Shown one piece after another: positions 1 to 10,740 of a stretch of DNA of 64,000 bases. The translations under genes were made by a program, and so were the position numbers. Within the stretch, counting starts at the first letter, position 1, and each line of letters begins with the position of its first letter. The notes under the pieces are model-generated. The model worked only from the letters and a program-made list of their open reading frames with translations. It ran no database searches and was not told where the DNA came from. The stretch spans positions 72,239,992 to 72,303,991 of the forward strand of contig CM077600.1 in the NCBI GenBank assembly GCA_039654915.1, read 5' to 3'. This DNA comes from Aquilaria yunnanensis (taxonomy: Eukaryota > Streptophyta > Magnoliopsida > Malvales > Thymelaeaceae).

Positions 1-536
1 CTTTTCCATAAGGGCAGTCATGTCGGTTGGCCCCTGCTGCCTAGTGTTCGCCAGTAGTGGCGAACTTCTTTTCCTTGCTGGAGAGTAACTTCGGTGACGA
101 GGAGACTAGGACTTTCGGCTCGGGGATGGACTCCGCCGGCGGGGCGTCCTAGCCTCCTTTGGGGCTCTTTCCCTAGTGGGTTGCATCCTGGGGGGCACGT
201 CTTCCATAGAAGATGTCTCAAGAGAGTCTTCACTCCTTGAACTCGGGTAGGTGGACCCCGAGCTTCTCTCCTGAGGTGTTGCGGAGGAGGAGGCACTTCG
301 GACCAGTGGGGGATGAGGCCATCTCCGGTCAAGCTGCTGAGTTACTTCGGTGATGATGGAGCGCTGGAAATCTTGTAAGAAGCCCATCGTTACTATTATA
401 GGGCGCTCATCCTTCGGTATGGAACTTCCTGCCGTGGGTTGCTGGGTCGCCGGTTAAGCCTCAGGCGCAGAGGTGGACTTCGGGAGTCCCTTGTCTTTTG
501 AGCGCCGAGTCCCTATGACGGCGACCTGGGAAAGGT
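1..536 (-). pseudogene. Tat-type gypsy gag, N-terminal part, broken
   Basis: This is the start of gag from a minus-strand Ty3/gypsy element that runs off the left edge. It lies directly downstream, on the minus strand, of a primer-binding site (537-554) and an LTR (557-1378). The clearest frame starts with an ATG at 387 (MGFLQDFQRS...) and is rich in Ser, Arg and Pro, with RRRSPSPSRKS near its end. An in-frame TAG follows at about 104-106, after which the same frame stays open and RS-rich to about position 1. The Tat lineage is inferred from the primer site and the RS-rich gag start; no capsid or zinc-knuckle part is in the window. It is non-functional as read, unless the stop is a sequence error. 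Confidence 0.6.
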
Positions 537-554
537 TTCCCACAAACGGCGCCA
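537..554 (-). other. Primer-binding site of the Tat-type element
   Basis: On the minus strand this reads TGGCGCCGTTTGTGGGAA, two bases inside the LTR end at 557. A TGGCGCCGT... primer site directly after an LTR is typical of plant Tat/Athila-group gypsy elements. Its place and orientation fix the element as minus strand. Confidence 0.65.
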
Positions 555-556
555 AA

Positions 557-1378
557 TGATGCCCTGCAGCATCTTCGTTATGTGACATAGTGAGACCGGG
601 AGGGACTTCCAGTGAGGGAGAACGTTTGAAGTGGAAATTTCCCAGGAGAATCTGCCTGAAACACTTAGAAACAGGAGTTGGGAGGTCCCCGGAGTCTTTT
701 TCCGGGGAGGAGCCTCCGACGCCCAAGTCAGTGTTTTGGAGGTGGAGAGAGAGTAATAAACGGAGAAGTTTTCTCTTTTGGGCCCCCAAAAAATCCCCCT
801 TTACCTAGGGTGCTTACCGAGTATTTATAGAGGGGTGAACAGTAGAAATCCGTTTGACGTGGCCAGCCTAAATTATGACACGTGTTCGGCCAGATGCGAT
901 CCGTACCTTCGAGGAGAAGGGGAACATTTAGCCAGCCGCAGGCCGCCTGGCAAGGAGCCTAGGCCGTCCAAGGGTGGCGTGTCAGAGCGTGTCTGAGGGC
1001 GGCGTGTCGGCGATGTGTCAGAGGCTCCTTAATTGCTTCTGTCGTGCTCCCGAGATCCCGTTGGTAGAAGAGAGATCTTCGGAGCAGGAGAACTATCTCC
1101 CGAGATCACTTCAGTAATCTAGGAATATCCTCGCCAAGGGTGGTCCCGTTCGAGGACGTCCTTCTTGACCGAAGATGGTTTGATCGTCTTCCTGAGGGTG
1201 ATGATGGACCAATTTTCCAGTGGTTGGTACTGTCGTCCCCAGGGATGATGAAGTATTACCGAGGTCAGATGTAAGAGGGGCCGGACACCCTCCTTTCCGA
1301 AGTCGATGCTATCCTTTCCGAAGATGGTGCCTTACCCGAGCCTGCGGGTTCGAAGGGTGATAGGCACTCCGACTATCA
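557..1378 (-). repeat. LTR of a Tat-type gypsy element (822 bp)
   Basis: On the plus strand it begins TGATGCCC and ends GACTATCA, giving TG..CA ends and short terminal inverted repeats. A minus-strand TATA box (CTATAAATAC) lies at 821-830, where a U3/R boundary is expected. The primer site and gag follow on the minus strand, so this is the 5' LTR. A second diverged copy of the family is at 40464-41194. It is GC-richer than the rest of the window. Confidence 0.7.
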
Positions 1379-1664
1379 CAAGCCTATGGACAAAAGACAT
1401 AGTATAAGCCACTTGTGCTAGACGACAAACCTCCACCTATTAAAATGAGCATAAAGAGTAAGGGTGTGACCCCTCCAAGGTTCCACCTTAAGTAGCAAAG
1501 TCATCCCTTCTTTACTCATTGTTACTTCCTTTGAGTTGAACTAGCAGATCGATGAAGTTCATGTGTGATGATTGGTTGACATTGTAGCTTCTTTGTTTAG
1601 CCTGCTTAGGTTTTTCTAGGATAGACATGCTAGGTACTAGCATTAGTCTAAGTTTGGGGGAGTT
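1379..1664 (+). other. 3' non-coding end of an unidentified LTR element, with polypurine tract
   Basis: No coding sequence is recognised. The stretch ends in a purine-rich run, AGTTTGGGGGAGTT at 1651-1664, followed at once by TGATAAGTGCATATTG, a common start for plant gypsy LTRs. This is therefore probably the 3' end of an internal region plus its polypurine tract. The Tat-type element at the left appears to have been inserted into it. Confidence 0.45.
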
Positions 1665-1840
1665 TGATAAGTGCATATTGTAACCATTGGCCTACGTCGA
1701 TCAATTCAACCGAAGACAACTCTACCTATGCCTCCAAATCCTTTAGGTTTCTTCCTATGTTGCAACACCATCTAGGGCTCAAAGATCTCTTCCTTGACAC
1801 CTAGAGCCCCTTATTGCTTACTAAAAAAAAAAGCTTTTGG
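1665..1840 (+). repeat. Truncated LTR start
   Basis: It starts TGATAAGTGC directly after the polypurine-like tract. It cannot be followed beyond about 1840, where LINE-like coding begins. No matching second LTR is visible, so the right limit is approximate. Confidence 0.35.
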
Positions 1841-1977
1841 AGACATTTCTAATAGAAAGAAGAGGACTTAGGCTAGGTTACAGGGATTCGAATGAAGCTT
1901 GATGAAGGGCCTTGTCCTTTCTTTCTTAAAATAGAGGCTAAGCTAATCAATGTCTATAATGATGCCCTTGACAAAGA

Positions 1978-3422
1978 TGTAAGGTTTCAAGAGCCAAACA
2001 AGCGTAGTGGAATTTAATCCTCTAGGATCCAAGTGAAACGGGGTAAACCGAGTATTTGAAAATTTTCATACCTAATTTCAGTTGAGATTTTTTACCCAAC
2101 TGTGGAGTCAAATCACAAAACCTGAACAGTTGATGTGTTCAAGCTCTCTATGGTATCCACATGAGCTTCTTGGGATCAACACGCTTCCACCACATCCCGG
2201 CAGATGTGTTTCTCTTGCGCTTGCAGTGTTAGCTTGCGTCCTCCAAGGAATTGCAAGAGAAGAGTGCGGCTGTCTCTTTTTGTGAGGCTAGCACAAGCTT
2301 GAATTTCTCACTAAAAGTTGTATTTATAGTGAGACTCAACTTCTAGGCCTAATGGGTTTCAAAGCCCTAATCCAATTAGGCTTTAATTTCGGGCTTAATA
2401 ATAGCAATTTCAAAGCCCTAATCCAAATAATTAGCCCATGCATTCTAATAATCCAAATAGCTCTATATGTGAGACCCAATAGGCTCTTACCACATGGCAA
2501 TGATCATAAATCACATTTATGATCATAAGCAATGAGCGGTGTCTAGCAACACATCATTGCTACCCAAGTGACAAGATTGTCGGTGATTCAACTAAACTTT
2601 TATGGTCATTACTGATATATGCCATTGTCCCTTTGTCCAAGATATCAAGACTAAGCATGAGACATTGAACATGTCATTCTCGTATAGGCCAATCTTTGGT
2701 TTCTTGATTACCGAGTAGACTAAACTAAGCATGAGACATTGAACGTGTCATTCTTGTATAGGCCAATTTTTGGTTTCTTGATTATCGAGTAGACTAACTT
2801 AAATTGATGACATTGATATCATATATCAACTCATCCAAGCTTGGCCATGCATTTTCTAAGTCTCACTCTATCAAGGGGCTTGACGATATCACTCCCATTA
2901 CATAAAATGGACAAATCTTGTCTTGATCATACAAAACCCTCCGCATGATATGTGACATACACAATGACCTCCTTCAAGTTTACTCAGTTACGAGCAACAA
3001 AGGGAAGTATCAAAGTATATGACTCACATGTAGGGACCTTGATGATCTTAGGTCAAAGGACTATATATACCATGATCGCTATGAGAATCACTTATGACAC
3101 TCATATAATGATCCATGTAGCGTTCTTATGGTGGGTTAGTCCAGTAACGAGTTTTCCAACTTGTACCCATATGTAGACTACATATCTCATATTAGTCTTC
3201 ACATATGCTAGTTGTTATATATTATTGAAACCCACTCCATAATAATACTAGACCAGGGACATTTAAGAATATCATTATTTTAGGGTTATAATTATGTTTA
3301 TTACGTTACGCAGAAAAAAAACAACAAACATAATTACTGGATTAATGTCTTAATAAAATATGATGACTCAATGTGCAAAAATACAATCATCTCATGACTG
3401 GCTTTCGGGCACAACGCTAACA
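1978..3422 (-). mobile_element. Copia-like solo LTR, copy 1 (1445 bp)
   Basis: This LTR has TG..CA ends and is flanked by the perfect 5-bp TSD AAAGA (1973-1977 and 3423-3427). It is one of three family members (others at 30849 and 42677). There is no internal region, so it is a solo LTR left by LTR-LTR recombination. Orientation is inferred as minus: the reverse strand carries a TATA-like CTATAAATAC and ends with the TTCCRCTRCGC-type motif common near plant LTR 3' ends. This copy lacks about 60 bp around 2400 and has gained a 74-bp internal tandem duplication (2651-2798). It interrupts LINE coding sequence. The Copia assignment is by LTR style only; no coding part is present. Confidence 0.8.
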
Positions 3423-4945
3423 AAAGAAGCAATGCTCTTGAGAATCAAGTTTACGGTGAATTGGTTAACTAAGGGGGGGATAGGAAGGCATGTTATTTCA
3501 TATCCCTACCCTGTTCATGAGAAGAAACAACAAGTTAGTTAGTTTAGGGGACCTTATTGGCAACTATATCGAATAGGAGGTGGCCTTATCTAATCATATA
3601 ACTTCTGTTTTAAAATTTTGTTTAAGTTTGACCAGATGCCCTCTAATTATGTTGGTTACAATGCTCTTAATGTATTAGTCAAAAGAAACTTTAACCTTAA
3701 TTATCTAGGTAAACTTTTTTCCATGGAGGATATCACCCATGCTCTTTTCTCTTAGAAGCCTAACAAAGCCCTTGGTTTTGATGGTTTTCATGCCACCTTA
3801 ATCCAAAAAATTGGGGTTACCTTAGCCAGGCAATTATTGAAGAGGTGAAATTTTCTTTTGTTCTAATGTTATCCTTGTTGGTTGGAATGAAACTCTTATT
3901 GTCTTTATCCCAATTGTTGATAAACCTAAGACTATACTAGTTTTAGCCCTATAACTCTTTGTAATATCTCTTACATGATCATTTCTAAATTTATTGTTAA
4001 CAAACTTTGTAGGCAAACTAATTTTTTTTTGGGTAGGAAGGATTTGAAATTGCTATTATTGTTAGGGAAATTATTCATACCATGAATCTCAAAAAGGGTA
4101 ATTCTACTGATTTTTCTCATTAAGCTTGATCTTGAGAAAGTTTATGACAGAATGTGGTAGAGGTTTTATTTAAAAAACTTTAAATCTTTTCAATTTTCCT
4201 ATGACCCTAAAAATCGTCTTCCTTTCCTGCATTACTTTATGGATGACAGTGTTCTCATTAATAGGGGAAATCTGTCAATATTCATCATTCCAAAGGCCTT
4301 AGACAAGGAGATTCCTTGTCTCCCTATATTTTCATCCTATGGCTAGAATACCTAGCCTATAGGATTATCCTTGCTTTTGATGAGGTAGATTGAGAACTTA
4401 TTTTTGTTGCTCATCAAAGTCCCAAACTTTCACACTTGTTCTTTGCTAATGACATTATTCTTTTTGCTAGAGACTATTTCAAAACTACTTAAACCATCTA
4501 TAATATTCTTCAACAAATCTACCACATGTTAGGTAAAAAATTCAATCCTAACAAGTCAAAAGTTCTTTTCTCCAAAAACACAGTACACCTGTTAGGTCGG
4601 GTATCAGAAATATTTTAGTCATTGAGGAACTTTAGAATATAGGAAAGTATCTAGGTTCCTCATGTCCCAGAAGAAATGGATCAAAATTGATCGTAACTTC
4701 ATTTTGAAAAAATTAAAAAATAAGCATTCTTCCTGGAAAAGTAACAACCTTTTTCTTGCTAATAGGGTCACCCTTTTTCAATTGGTGCTTAATTCCCTTC
4801 CTAGCTATTATATGCAGATTAATCAACTCCCCAAATCCATTCTGGATGATCTTAACATAACCACAAGAAATTTTATTTCGGGTAACTTGCTTGACAGGAA
4901 CAAACTTCACTTGGTTAGTTGGGGTATGGTCACTAAACCTAAAAC
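3423..4945 (+). pseudogene. L1-type LINE ORF2, endonuclease-RT linker and reverse transcriptase, decayed
   Basis: Translation in shifting frames gives the usual plant LINE order: a linker with AMLLRIKFTVNWLTKGG just after the solo LTR (its upstream part, LDEGPCPFFLK, is at about 1890-1930), then the RT region with NKALGFDGFHATLIQ near 3760 and the C-terminal RT/thumb segment at 4662-4945 (SSWKSNNLFLANRVTLFQLV, then HLVSWGMVTKPKT). The catalytic motif reads FFAND at 4439-4453, where the family has F/YADD, so the first catalytic Asp is Asn. There are many stops and frameshifts. The fragment is cut by a DNA element at 4946 and resumes at 5738. Confidence 0.75.
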
Positions 4946-5729
4946 CTAAGTAACATAAAGTGGGAGTGGGGAAAGCATCTATGTATAAAATGTTTACGTA
5001 TAAAATCATCATGATTTTGACTTAATTAAATTATTTTTTAGTTTAAATTCTATGTACATAAATTCATTGATTATATATCTTTGTATAAATTAATTAAAAA
5101 TTATGAGTTACTTTTATTATAAAACTATTACCTCTATAAAAAATTGCCATTATAAACTACTAATCATTTTTATTCCTTTTTTTAAAATAATTTTATTTAT
5201 ATTTAATTGAAATCCTAGAAAATAAATTTAGTTGTAATTTCACCCACCAATTAATTTTTTATACTATCACATTGCTTCTCTTACTCCCTCTTTTTTTTTC
5301 TTTACCAATCATCTTCTTCTTCTTTATCTTTGATTCTTTCTTTTCCTCACTCATCTTAACTTTCTTCGCCCTCATTTCTCTCCTTTTCTATCTTTTCCTT
5401 TTCTTTCTAACCGGACTCCTTCTCTGTCTCATCTCTCATGGCTGTCATCTCCATCTCCTTATCTTTCTCCCTTTGCTTTTCATCTCTCATGGCTGTCATC
5501 TCCTTCGCCTTATCTTTCTCTCTTTGCTTCTTATTTCTCTCATTCTATTTTTTATCACTTTCTCTTTGCCTTATTCTTTCTTCTATTTCCTTCTCATCTT
5601 CCCATTCTCTTCTTTTCTAAAATGTGATATTTTTTAATGAAAAATTGTGTTTGTTTGATGATTTCCATAACACAAATTCATGATTTCTGATGAAAGCATT
5701 CCCAAAATTAGGCATTTTGTGCCACGTAG
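4946..5729. mobile_element. hAT-like non-autonomous DNA element (784 bp)
   Basis: It interrupts LINE coding and is flanked by an 8-bp direct repeat, CCTAAAAC (4938-4945 and 5730-5737). The ends form an imperfect inverted repeat: CTAAGTAACATAAAGTG on the left against CTACGTGGCACAAAATG from the right. It encodes no transposase. The centre (5270-5630) is a pyrimidine-rich low-complexity stretch that includes a roughly 52-bp tandem duplication starting at TCTCATGGCTGTCATCTCC (5431 and 5483). The hAT assignment rests on the 8-bp TSD and is tentative. The open frames here are low-complexity artefacts. Confidence 0.55.
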
Positions 5730-5737
5730 CCTAAAAC

Positions 5738-6445
5738 TATTGGGTGTCTAAACATATGGGACATCAATCTTCTTACAAAGATTTTGGGCCTACAAAACTG
5801 GATGGGATCTAATATCTAATAATAGCTAGCCATGACACCCAGTTATCCTTGCTAAGTATGGCAGGGACTTTGAGAAAAGGGTAGCCCTCCTCCTTCTAGA
5901 AGAAAATGAGAAGTAACCAAACCTAGTAAAAAAATGTGATAAATGGCTTATGGAAAAAGTAATTCTAGTTTTTCCTAGTTAAATCACTAAGCGGGGGAAG
6001 CTCTTCTAAGAACCATTATTCAAGGGCTATTTTAGCTCAATAAGGATAATCGACTTAGTAATAACGGGTTTTGGGATTGGAACAAATTTTCCTTTATTCT
6101 TCCTCTGAACACTAGGGACAAGATACAAGTGATGCCTATCATTACTTTCTCTAATCAACAAGATCAAATTCATTGGCACCTTACTAAAAATGGTTCTTGT
6201 TGTCTGCAATTTGCTTATTGGCTTGCTAGATATTGTTATGAGGTGAGAGAACATTGGGCTTGGATCTACAAAATTCAAACCCTCTCCAAAATAATGCACT
6301 CAATCTGGCTCCTCTAGCATGGGAGATTGCCCACTAGGCATCTACTGAATTCTAGAGTATTAGTCATGTTACGCTGTGTTCTAACTGCAATGCCTATCCT
6401 AAGTAGGTAAAGCACCATTTTACTAGATGTAATTGGGCTTGATTC
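5738..6445 (+). pseudogene. LINE ORF2, region C-terminal to RT, decayed
   Basis: This continues the LINE after the DNA insert. Readable pieces include LNIWDINL at about 5745, then HWHLTKNGSCCLQFAYWLARYCYE (split across frames, 6170-6240) and HWAWIYKIQTLSKI (6250-6300), followed by a Cys/His-rich stretch near 6370-6440. This matches the order in plant L1 ORF2 proteins, where a W..T.NG.FSVKSAY segment and a zinc-ribbon-like module follow the RT. Many stops are present. Confidence 0.6.
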
Positions 6446-6954
6446 ATCCTAAACCATTTCAGTATTCCTCCCGTTCTTCCCAATGACAATTAGAAGTCCT
6501 AGCTTCAAAGCTACTACTACTCTTAAGAAAAAATCAGGTTTTCTTGGCATACCTTGCTCCCTAATTATTCTTTTATTTTTATTTTTATTTTCTATAGGAT
6601 ACTTAAAAGGGGAGGAATTGTGTTTCTTTAAAGAGAAAATGTGCAAATTTACTATTAATGTATTGGCCATATAGCAATTTTGCCATCAAATTTTTTTGTC
6701 ACTAATTTACCATCCATCTTTTCTTTTAAAGTTTACTACTATCATTTTAGACATAAAATGATTTTTCCATCAATGTTTTTTTTTCTTCACAAATTTTCTA
6801 TCGACATTTATAGGGGACACACCTTTTCCCTTGTTTTAAAAATCTCTTCTTATATCTTAAGAAAATCATTGATAAGATTAGACAGGATGCCATTCATTTT
6901 CATGCTTCTACTTCTATTACAACTGGTTCCATTAAGTATCTTGTACTTGTTAAC
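6446..6954. other. AT-rich stretch within the LINE, no gene recognised
   Basis: Low-complexity T-rich sequence lies between the LINE C-terminal region and its RNase H domain. It may be decayed LINE linker or a small insertion. Short open frames on both strands show no recognisable domain. Confidence 0.4.
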
Positions 6955-7450
6955 TAGGTAGCCCCTTCCCCTAGATTCTTTAAACTAAATTTTGATGCCT
7001 CTGTTGACCTTTATGGGCTAAAAGGAGCTGCAACTATCATTACATATAGTAATGTAATAATGACCATTGTTTATACTAGGAAGATAGGTTGTATAAACCC
7101 TTTAAAAGCCGAGTTGTGGGCCTTACATGATCGCCTCCTGTTAGCTTTTTTAATGGGTGACATTAGGCTGGAGATTAAAATTGATAGCCAGATGGCTGTT
7201 TAGTCCATTCTCTTCAGCTCCACCTTAAAATCAGCATTCACACTGCTTATTATGGATTGTAAGTATCTCTTTCACTGACTCCAGGTCTAGGAATTCAAGG
7301 GCATCTACAGGAAAATAAATTAGGTAGTGAATCATCTAACTAAACTTAGAGCACAGCAATCCAAGGATTTTATAATTTTGGATCATGTATCCACCTCTCT
7401 AGCTCATTTTGTAAGCCTTGATAAGCAAGACATGAAGTTTAGTTATGCTA
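6955..7450 (+). pseudogene. LINE RNase H domain, decayed
   Basis: This is an RNase H-like (RVT_3 type) domain at the 3' end of the LINE. Readable landmarks are FFKLNFDASVDLYGLKGAAT (first catalytic Asp), AELWALHDRLLLAF (Glu) and KIDSQMAV (second Asp), then a degraded NQVV.HLTKLRAQQ segment near 7330. Plant L1 elements commonly carry this domain. At least two in-frame stops are present. No clear poly-A tail or TSD was found downstream. Confidence 0.65.
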
Positions 7451-7459
7451 TGATGGTAA

Positions 7460-9479
7460 CAACATTCATCTTTTGATAGTAATATATGTGGATTAGTGTA
7501 TGAATCTCTTATAAAGCATGCAATTAGAATGAGAGTTTAGCTTTTTTGGTAATTAGAATAATATTAAGAGTAAAGAAAAGCATAACAAGTGTAGAGAGGC
7601 TACTGGACAAAGTCTTCTGTTGAAGAGATGAAGTCACACCATAATATTTGAAACTGAAAATAGATATAGGTTTGCCACTCATTCGTCTAACTAGCATGGA
7701 AGCTAGTCTAACTTTGACATATATTGGGGAATTGAGTGCCTTTTGAAGTTTTGTCCACGAAGTTGATATGATACCTCTTTGCAAAAAGCCTTTTTATGAT
7801 CTAGACTTGTTGGTTTTTTTTCTTTAATTTACACAATCGGAGAGTTTAATTGGTGTGAGAAAACCTTGGCTTAGGAGAGCAAGATTTGATTTAAAAAATA
7901 CTACACCAAAAATTAAAGTTTTAGTGTTTATTCCACCTATAAGCTAATTAATTAGGAAGGGACATCAATTTATTAATTTAAGGGGTGAGGAAATCAAAAG
8001 CTTGTGCGAACAAGTTTTCATTAGCAAATTTGGGTAAATATAGTCAATTGGCATAATTATCAATCAAGTAGTGATTTCTGAGGAATTAGTTTCTATTATT
8101 TATTGTAATTTCATGTATTTATTAGTCAAGCAACTTTATGAGTAATGATGGACTATTTTCTTAGGAGAAAACCCCAACCTACTTTGATACTAAGAAACAG
8201 TGGAGAGACATTTATTCTCATCAGTTTTTTTTTATTTCAATCAATTACCAATATGTCCATCAACCAAGCAAACCACATAACCAAGCATAAAATTAACAAT
8301 CCAGCATGCCATGAAATAGTGCACTAATAAAAAAAATTTGGTGCAAAAATAACTTCTAAGACCACCATTTACTAGCTTAATCATGAACTATAACCCAATC
8401 AAGAAAAATTTTTCCAAGTGAACCTTGCATGCTTTTGCCTCTCTAACTTCCATAATAATTCCCAACTCATATAATCAACCAAATTCATTCTATAGACTTA
8501 AAATAAAAATCAGTACTAGCAAGATTATATCCACAAATAACATCCAACACATACCCATCCAAGAAAATCAACCATATCTCTCAAGAAATCAAAATAAACA
8601 TGGAGAGACAAATATACCTATATAGAGAAAGTAGATGGAATAAGAGAGATAGATGGGATTGACATGCTTTTGGCAAATGGATCCAACAAAGGAAATATGT
8701 ACTTGGGATGAATGGATGGTAGGGTTTGAGTTTTCAGATGTAAGGAGGAAGGAGAAGTTTTGTACGATAAAGGAGATTCACAACTGCCTTCTATTTTTGT
8801 GAGACATGGTATAGGCTACGGATGTGACCTAGGCCATGCCATTAAAACTGTTCAAAGAGGCACTCTTGAACATGGTTATGACATGGACGGTGTTTAGGTC
8901 TAAAACTGAAAATTTTAAAAATAGAAGGTTTACATGGTCATGGACATAACCTAAATCGTTTCAACTGAACACACCCTCATGCCATGGGCATTACATAGGG
9001 CATGAACGTTCTCTGGAGTTTTTCGAATGGGCTTGACACGGGTTATGTCATGGCCATGACATGGACTATGTGGAGCATAAATTTTGAAAACTTTTGAAAA
9101 ACTAATTTTAGACCTAACCATACCCATAAAATAGACCATGTTGGGGACATGTTTACTAACATGGCATGGCTATAACCATGTCAAGTGCCTTAAATGTAAA
9201 AATTACTCTAACTAAGACTTACTTGGGTATGACATAGGGTGTGTTGTGCATACGGGTTGGGTCACGAGCATAATCTTAACTATGTAGAACTACTGACACA
9301 TCTTTTTAAGTAATTTCTCCTTATTAAACCTTTATTCGTATAAGTTAGCATTAAAAAAACCAATTTATTAGTTACCAAAAATACTTAAAATCCAAAAAAA
9401 AACTCAAAATAAAGATTACATTTAGACAAAATAAAAGGTAAAAAAAAACTACTTAGGCTGTGTCCTATGAAGTGCTTGA
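7460..9479. other. AT-rich region, no gene recognised
   Basis: No coding domain was recognised on either strand. At 8790-9290 there is a patch rich in CATGG/CCATG-type words. It includes an imperfect inverted repeat, TTAGGTCTAAAACTGAAAAT (8893 onward) against its complement ending TTTTAGACCTAA at 9117, which may be the remains of a small DNA element. Confidence 0.4.
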
Positions 9480-10740
9480 TTTAACCTCTTTAGCCGTACA
9501 TCCTTCTTTAAGAGTCAAGGAAGCTCTTCTTCCTTTGTAGAATCTTAACAATCTCATGCCCATCCACCTTATAATGGAATGCACCATTAAATGGCGCTAT
9601 TGAATGTAGTTTAGTGTTGGCTTACAAATCACCTTATGGTTTCTTGAAGATCAATTTTGTGAACTAGCCCAACTAAGTCTCTAAATTTTGAATTCTCGCT
9701 TGTTGATCCTTCAATGATGATTTAGTAGCATGAAATTGTGACTCAAAATCTGGGATAACAATTCCTTTGCATTCGGTCTTTTCCCTTGTAGCCTTGGTGA
9801 TGGTCGAGGTTGAAAACTAGATGGTTTTTATTACCTTTGATTACTCTATAAAAAATTTGGGTGATTCCTTCGATCTTAATTGTAAGTGTTGTTGTATTGG
9901 CTGTTTTGTGGACTAGGAGGATTTTCCAAAAAATAAACTTGCTCTAGCTAACACATCTAATCGTAATTTTGACAATCATGACTTGGATGACATTCTCCAC
10001 CACACAAGTCATGCAGCATAGCTACTGCTGGCTTCTGAGACATAGTAATACCATCAATCTTCTTGGCCATCACCTTCACTTGTGTTCACAAAGCAAACAA
10101 TACATCATAACCTTGAGTAGAAGTAGATGAATTTGGTTTAATTCAAGAAAAAGATTGTCATTGATAATTATTCATGGCCTTCTCCTCTAAGAAGTTCTAG
10201 GCTATTTTAGGAGTTTTGTTGTTTAATGTACCATCAGTTGTTGCATCAATCATCTACTTTGAAGGATAGTTCAGCCTATTATAAAATGTCTAAACTTGTA
10301 ATCATGCAGATAAACAAAGTGTCTTTTAATCCATATAAGTAAAACAAAAACTATCATTATGAAGATATGTAATGTTGGCTAGCAGAAATAACTTTAACAA
10401 AAATTTCTCAGCAAGACCATTCTAAGTGGCAACAGAACATTAAGGAAGTGATGTCAGCCATTGCTTTGCCCTTCCCCTTAATAAGAATGTAGTCCTCATT
10501 GCTCTATTAATTTTAAGTGTATCACAAATATCTGAAAAGCTAGCAATATGACCATTAGGATCCTTATCCGCAAACTATCAAATTGAACACAATTCTACAC
10601 CATCTAAATCACATTAGGCTTGATCTCAAAATTATTGACAATGATAGGAAGCCTAACAAAATTGGATACCAACCCTATGAGTAGTGGCTTAACATAGTCC
10701 AACAAATTCCGAACTTAATTTTGTCCCTTCAAGATCAACC
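9480..10740 (-). pseudogene. Athila-type gypsy gag remnant
   Basis: Minus-strand translation gives an Athila-like gag in order: NFVRLPIIVNNFEIKPNVI (about 10660), FDSL..., LKGRAKQWLTSLP (about 10480), W.GLAEKFLLK, then TFYNRLNYPSK.MIDATTDG (about 10280) and KIA.NFLEEKAMNNYQ. A zinc-knuckle-like LCGGECHPSHDC lies at about 10000, with NSQYNNTYN and NHPNF after it and AKELLSQ at about 9750. Stops are frequent. Its N-terminal side is cut exactly where the plus-strand Athila LTR starts (10741), so that element was probably inserted here. No LTR belonging to this remnant was identified. Confidence 0.7.

Noticed and set aside
5272..5637. Open frame of about 120 codons rich in Leu, Phe and Ser
   Set aside because: It is translation of a pyrimidine-rich simple sequence inside a DNA element. 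No start context or domain supports it, and it contains a tandem duplication.
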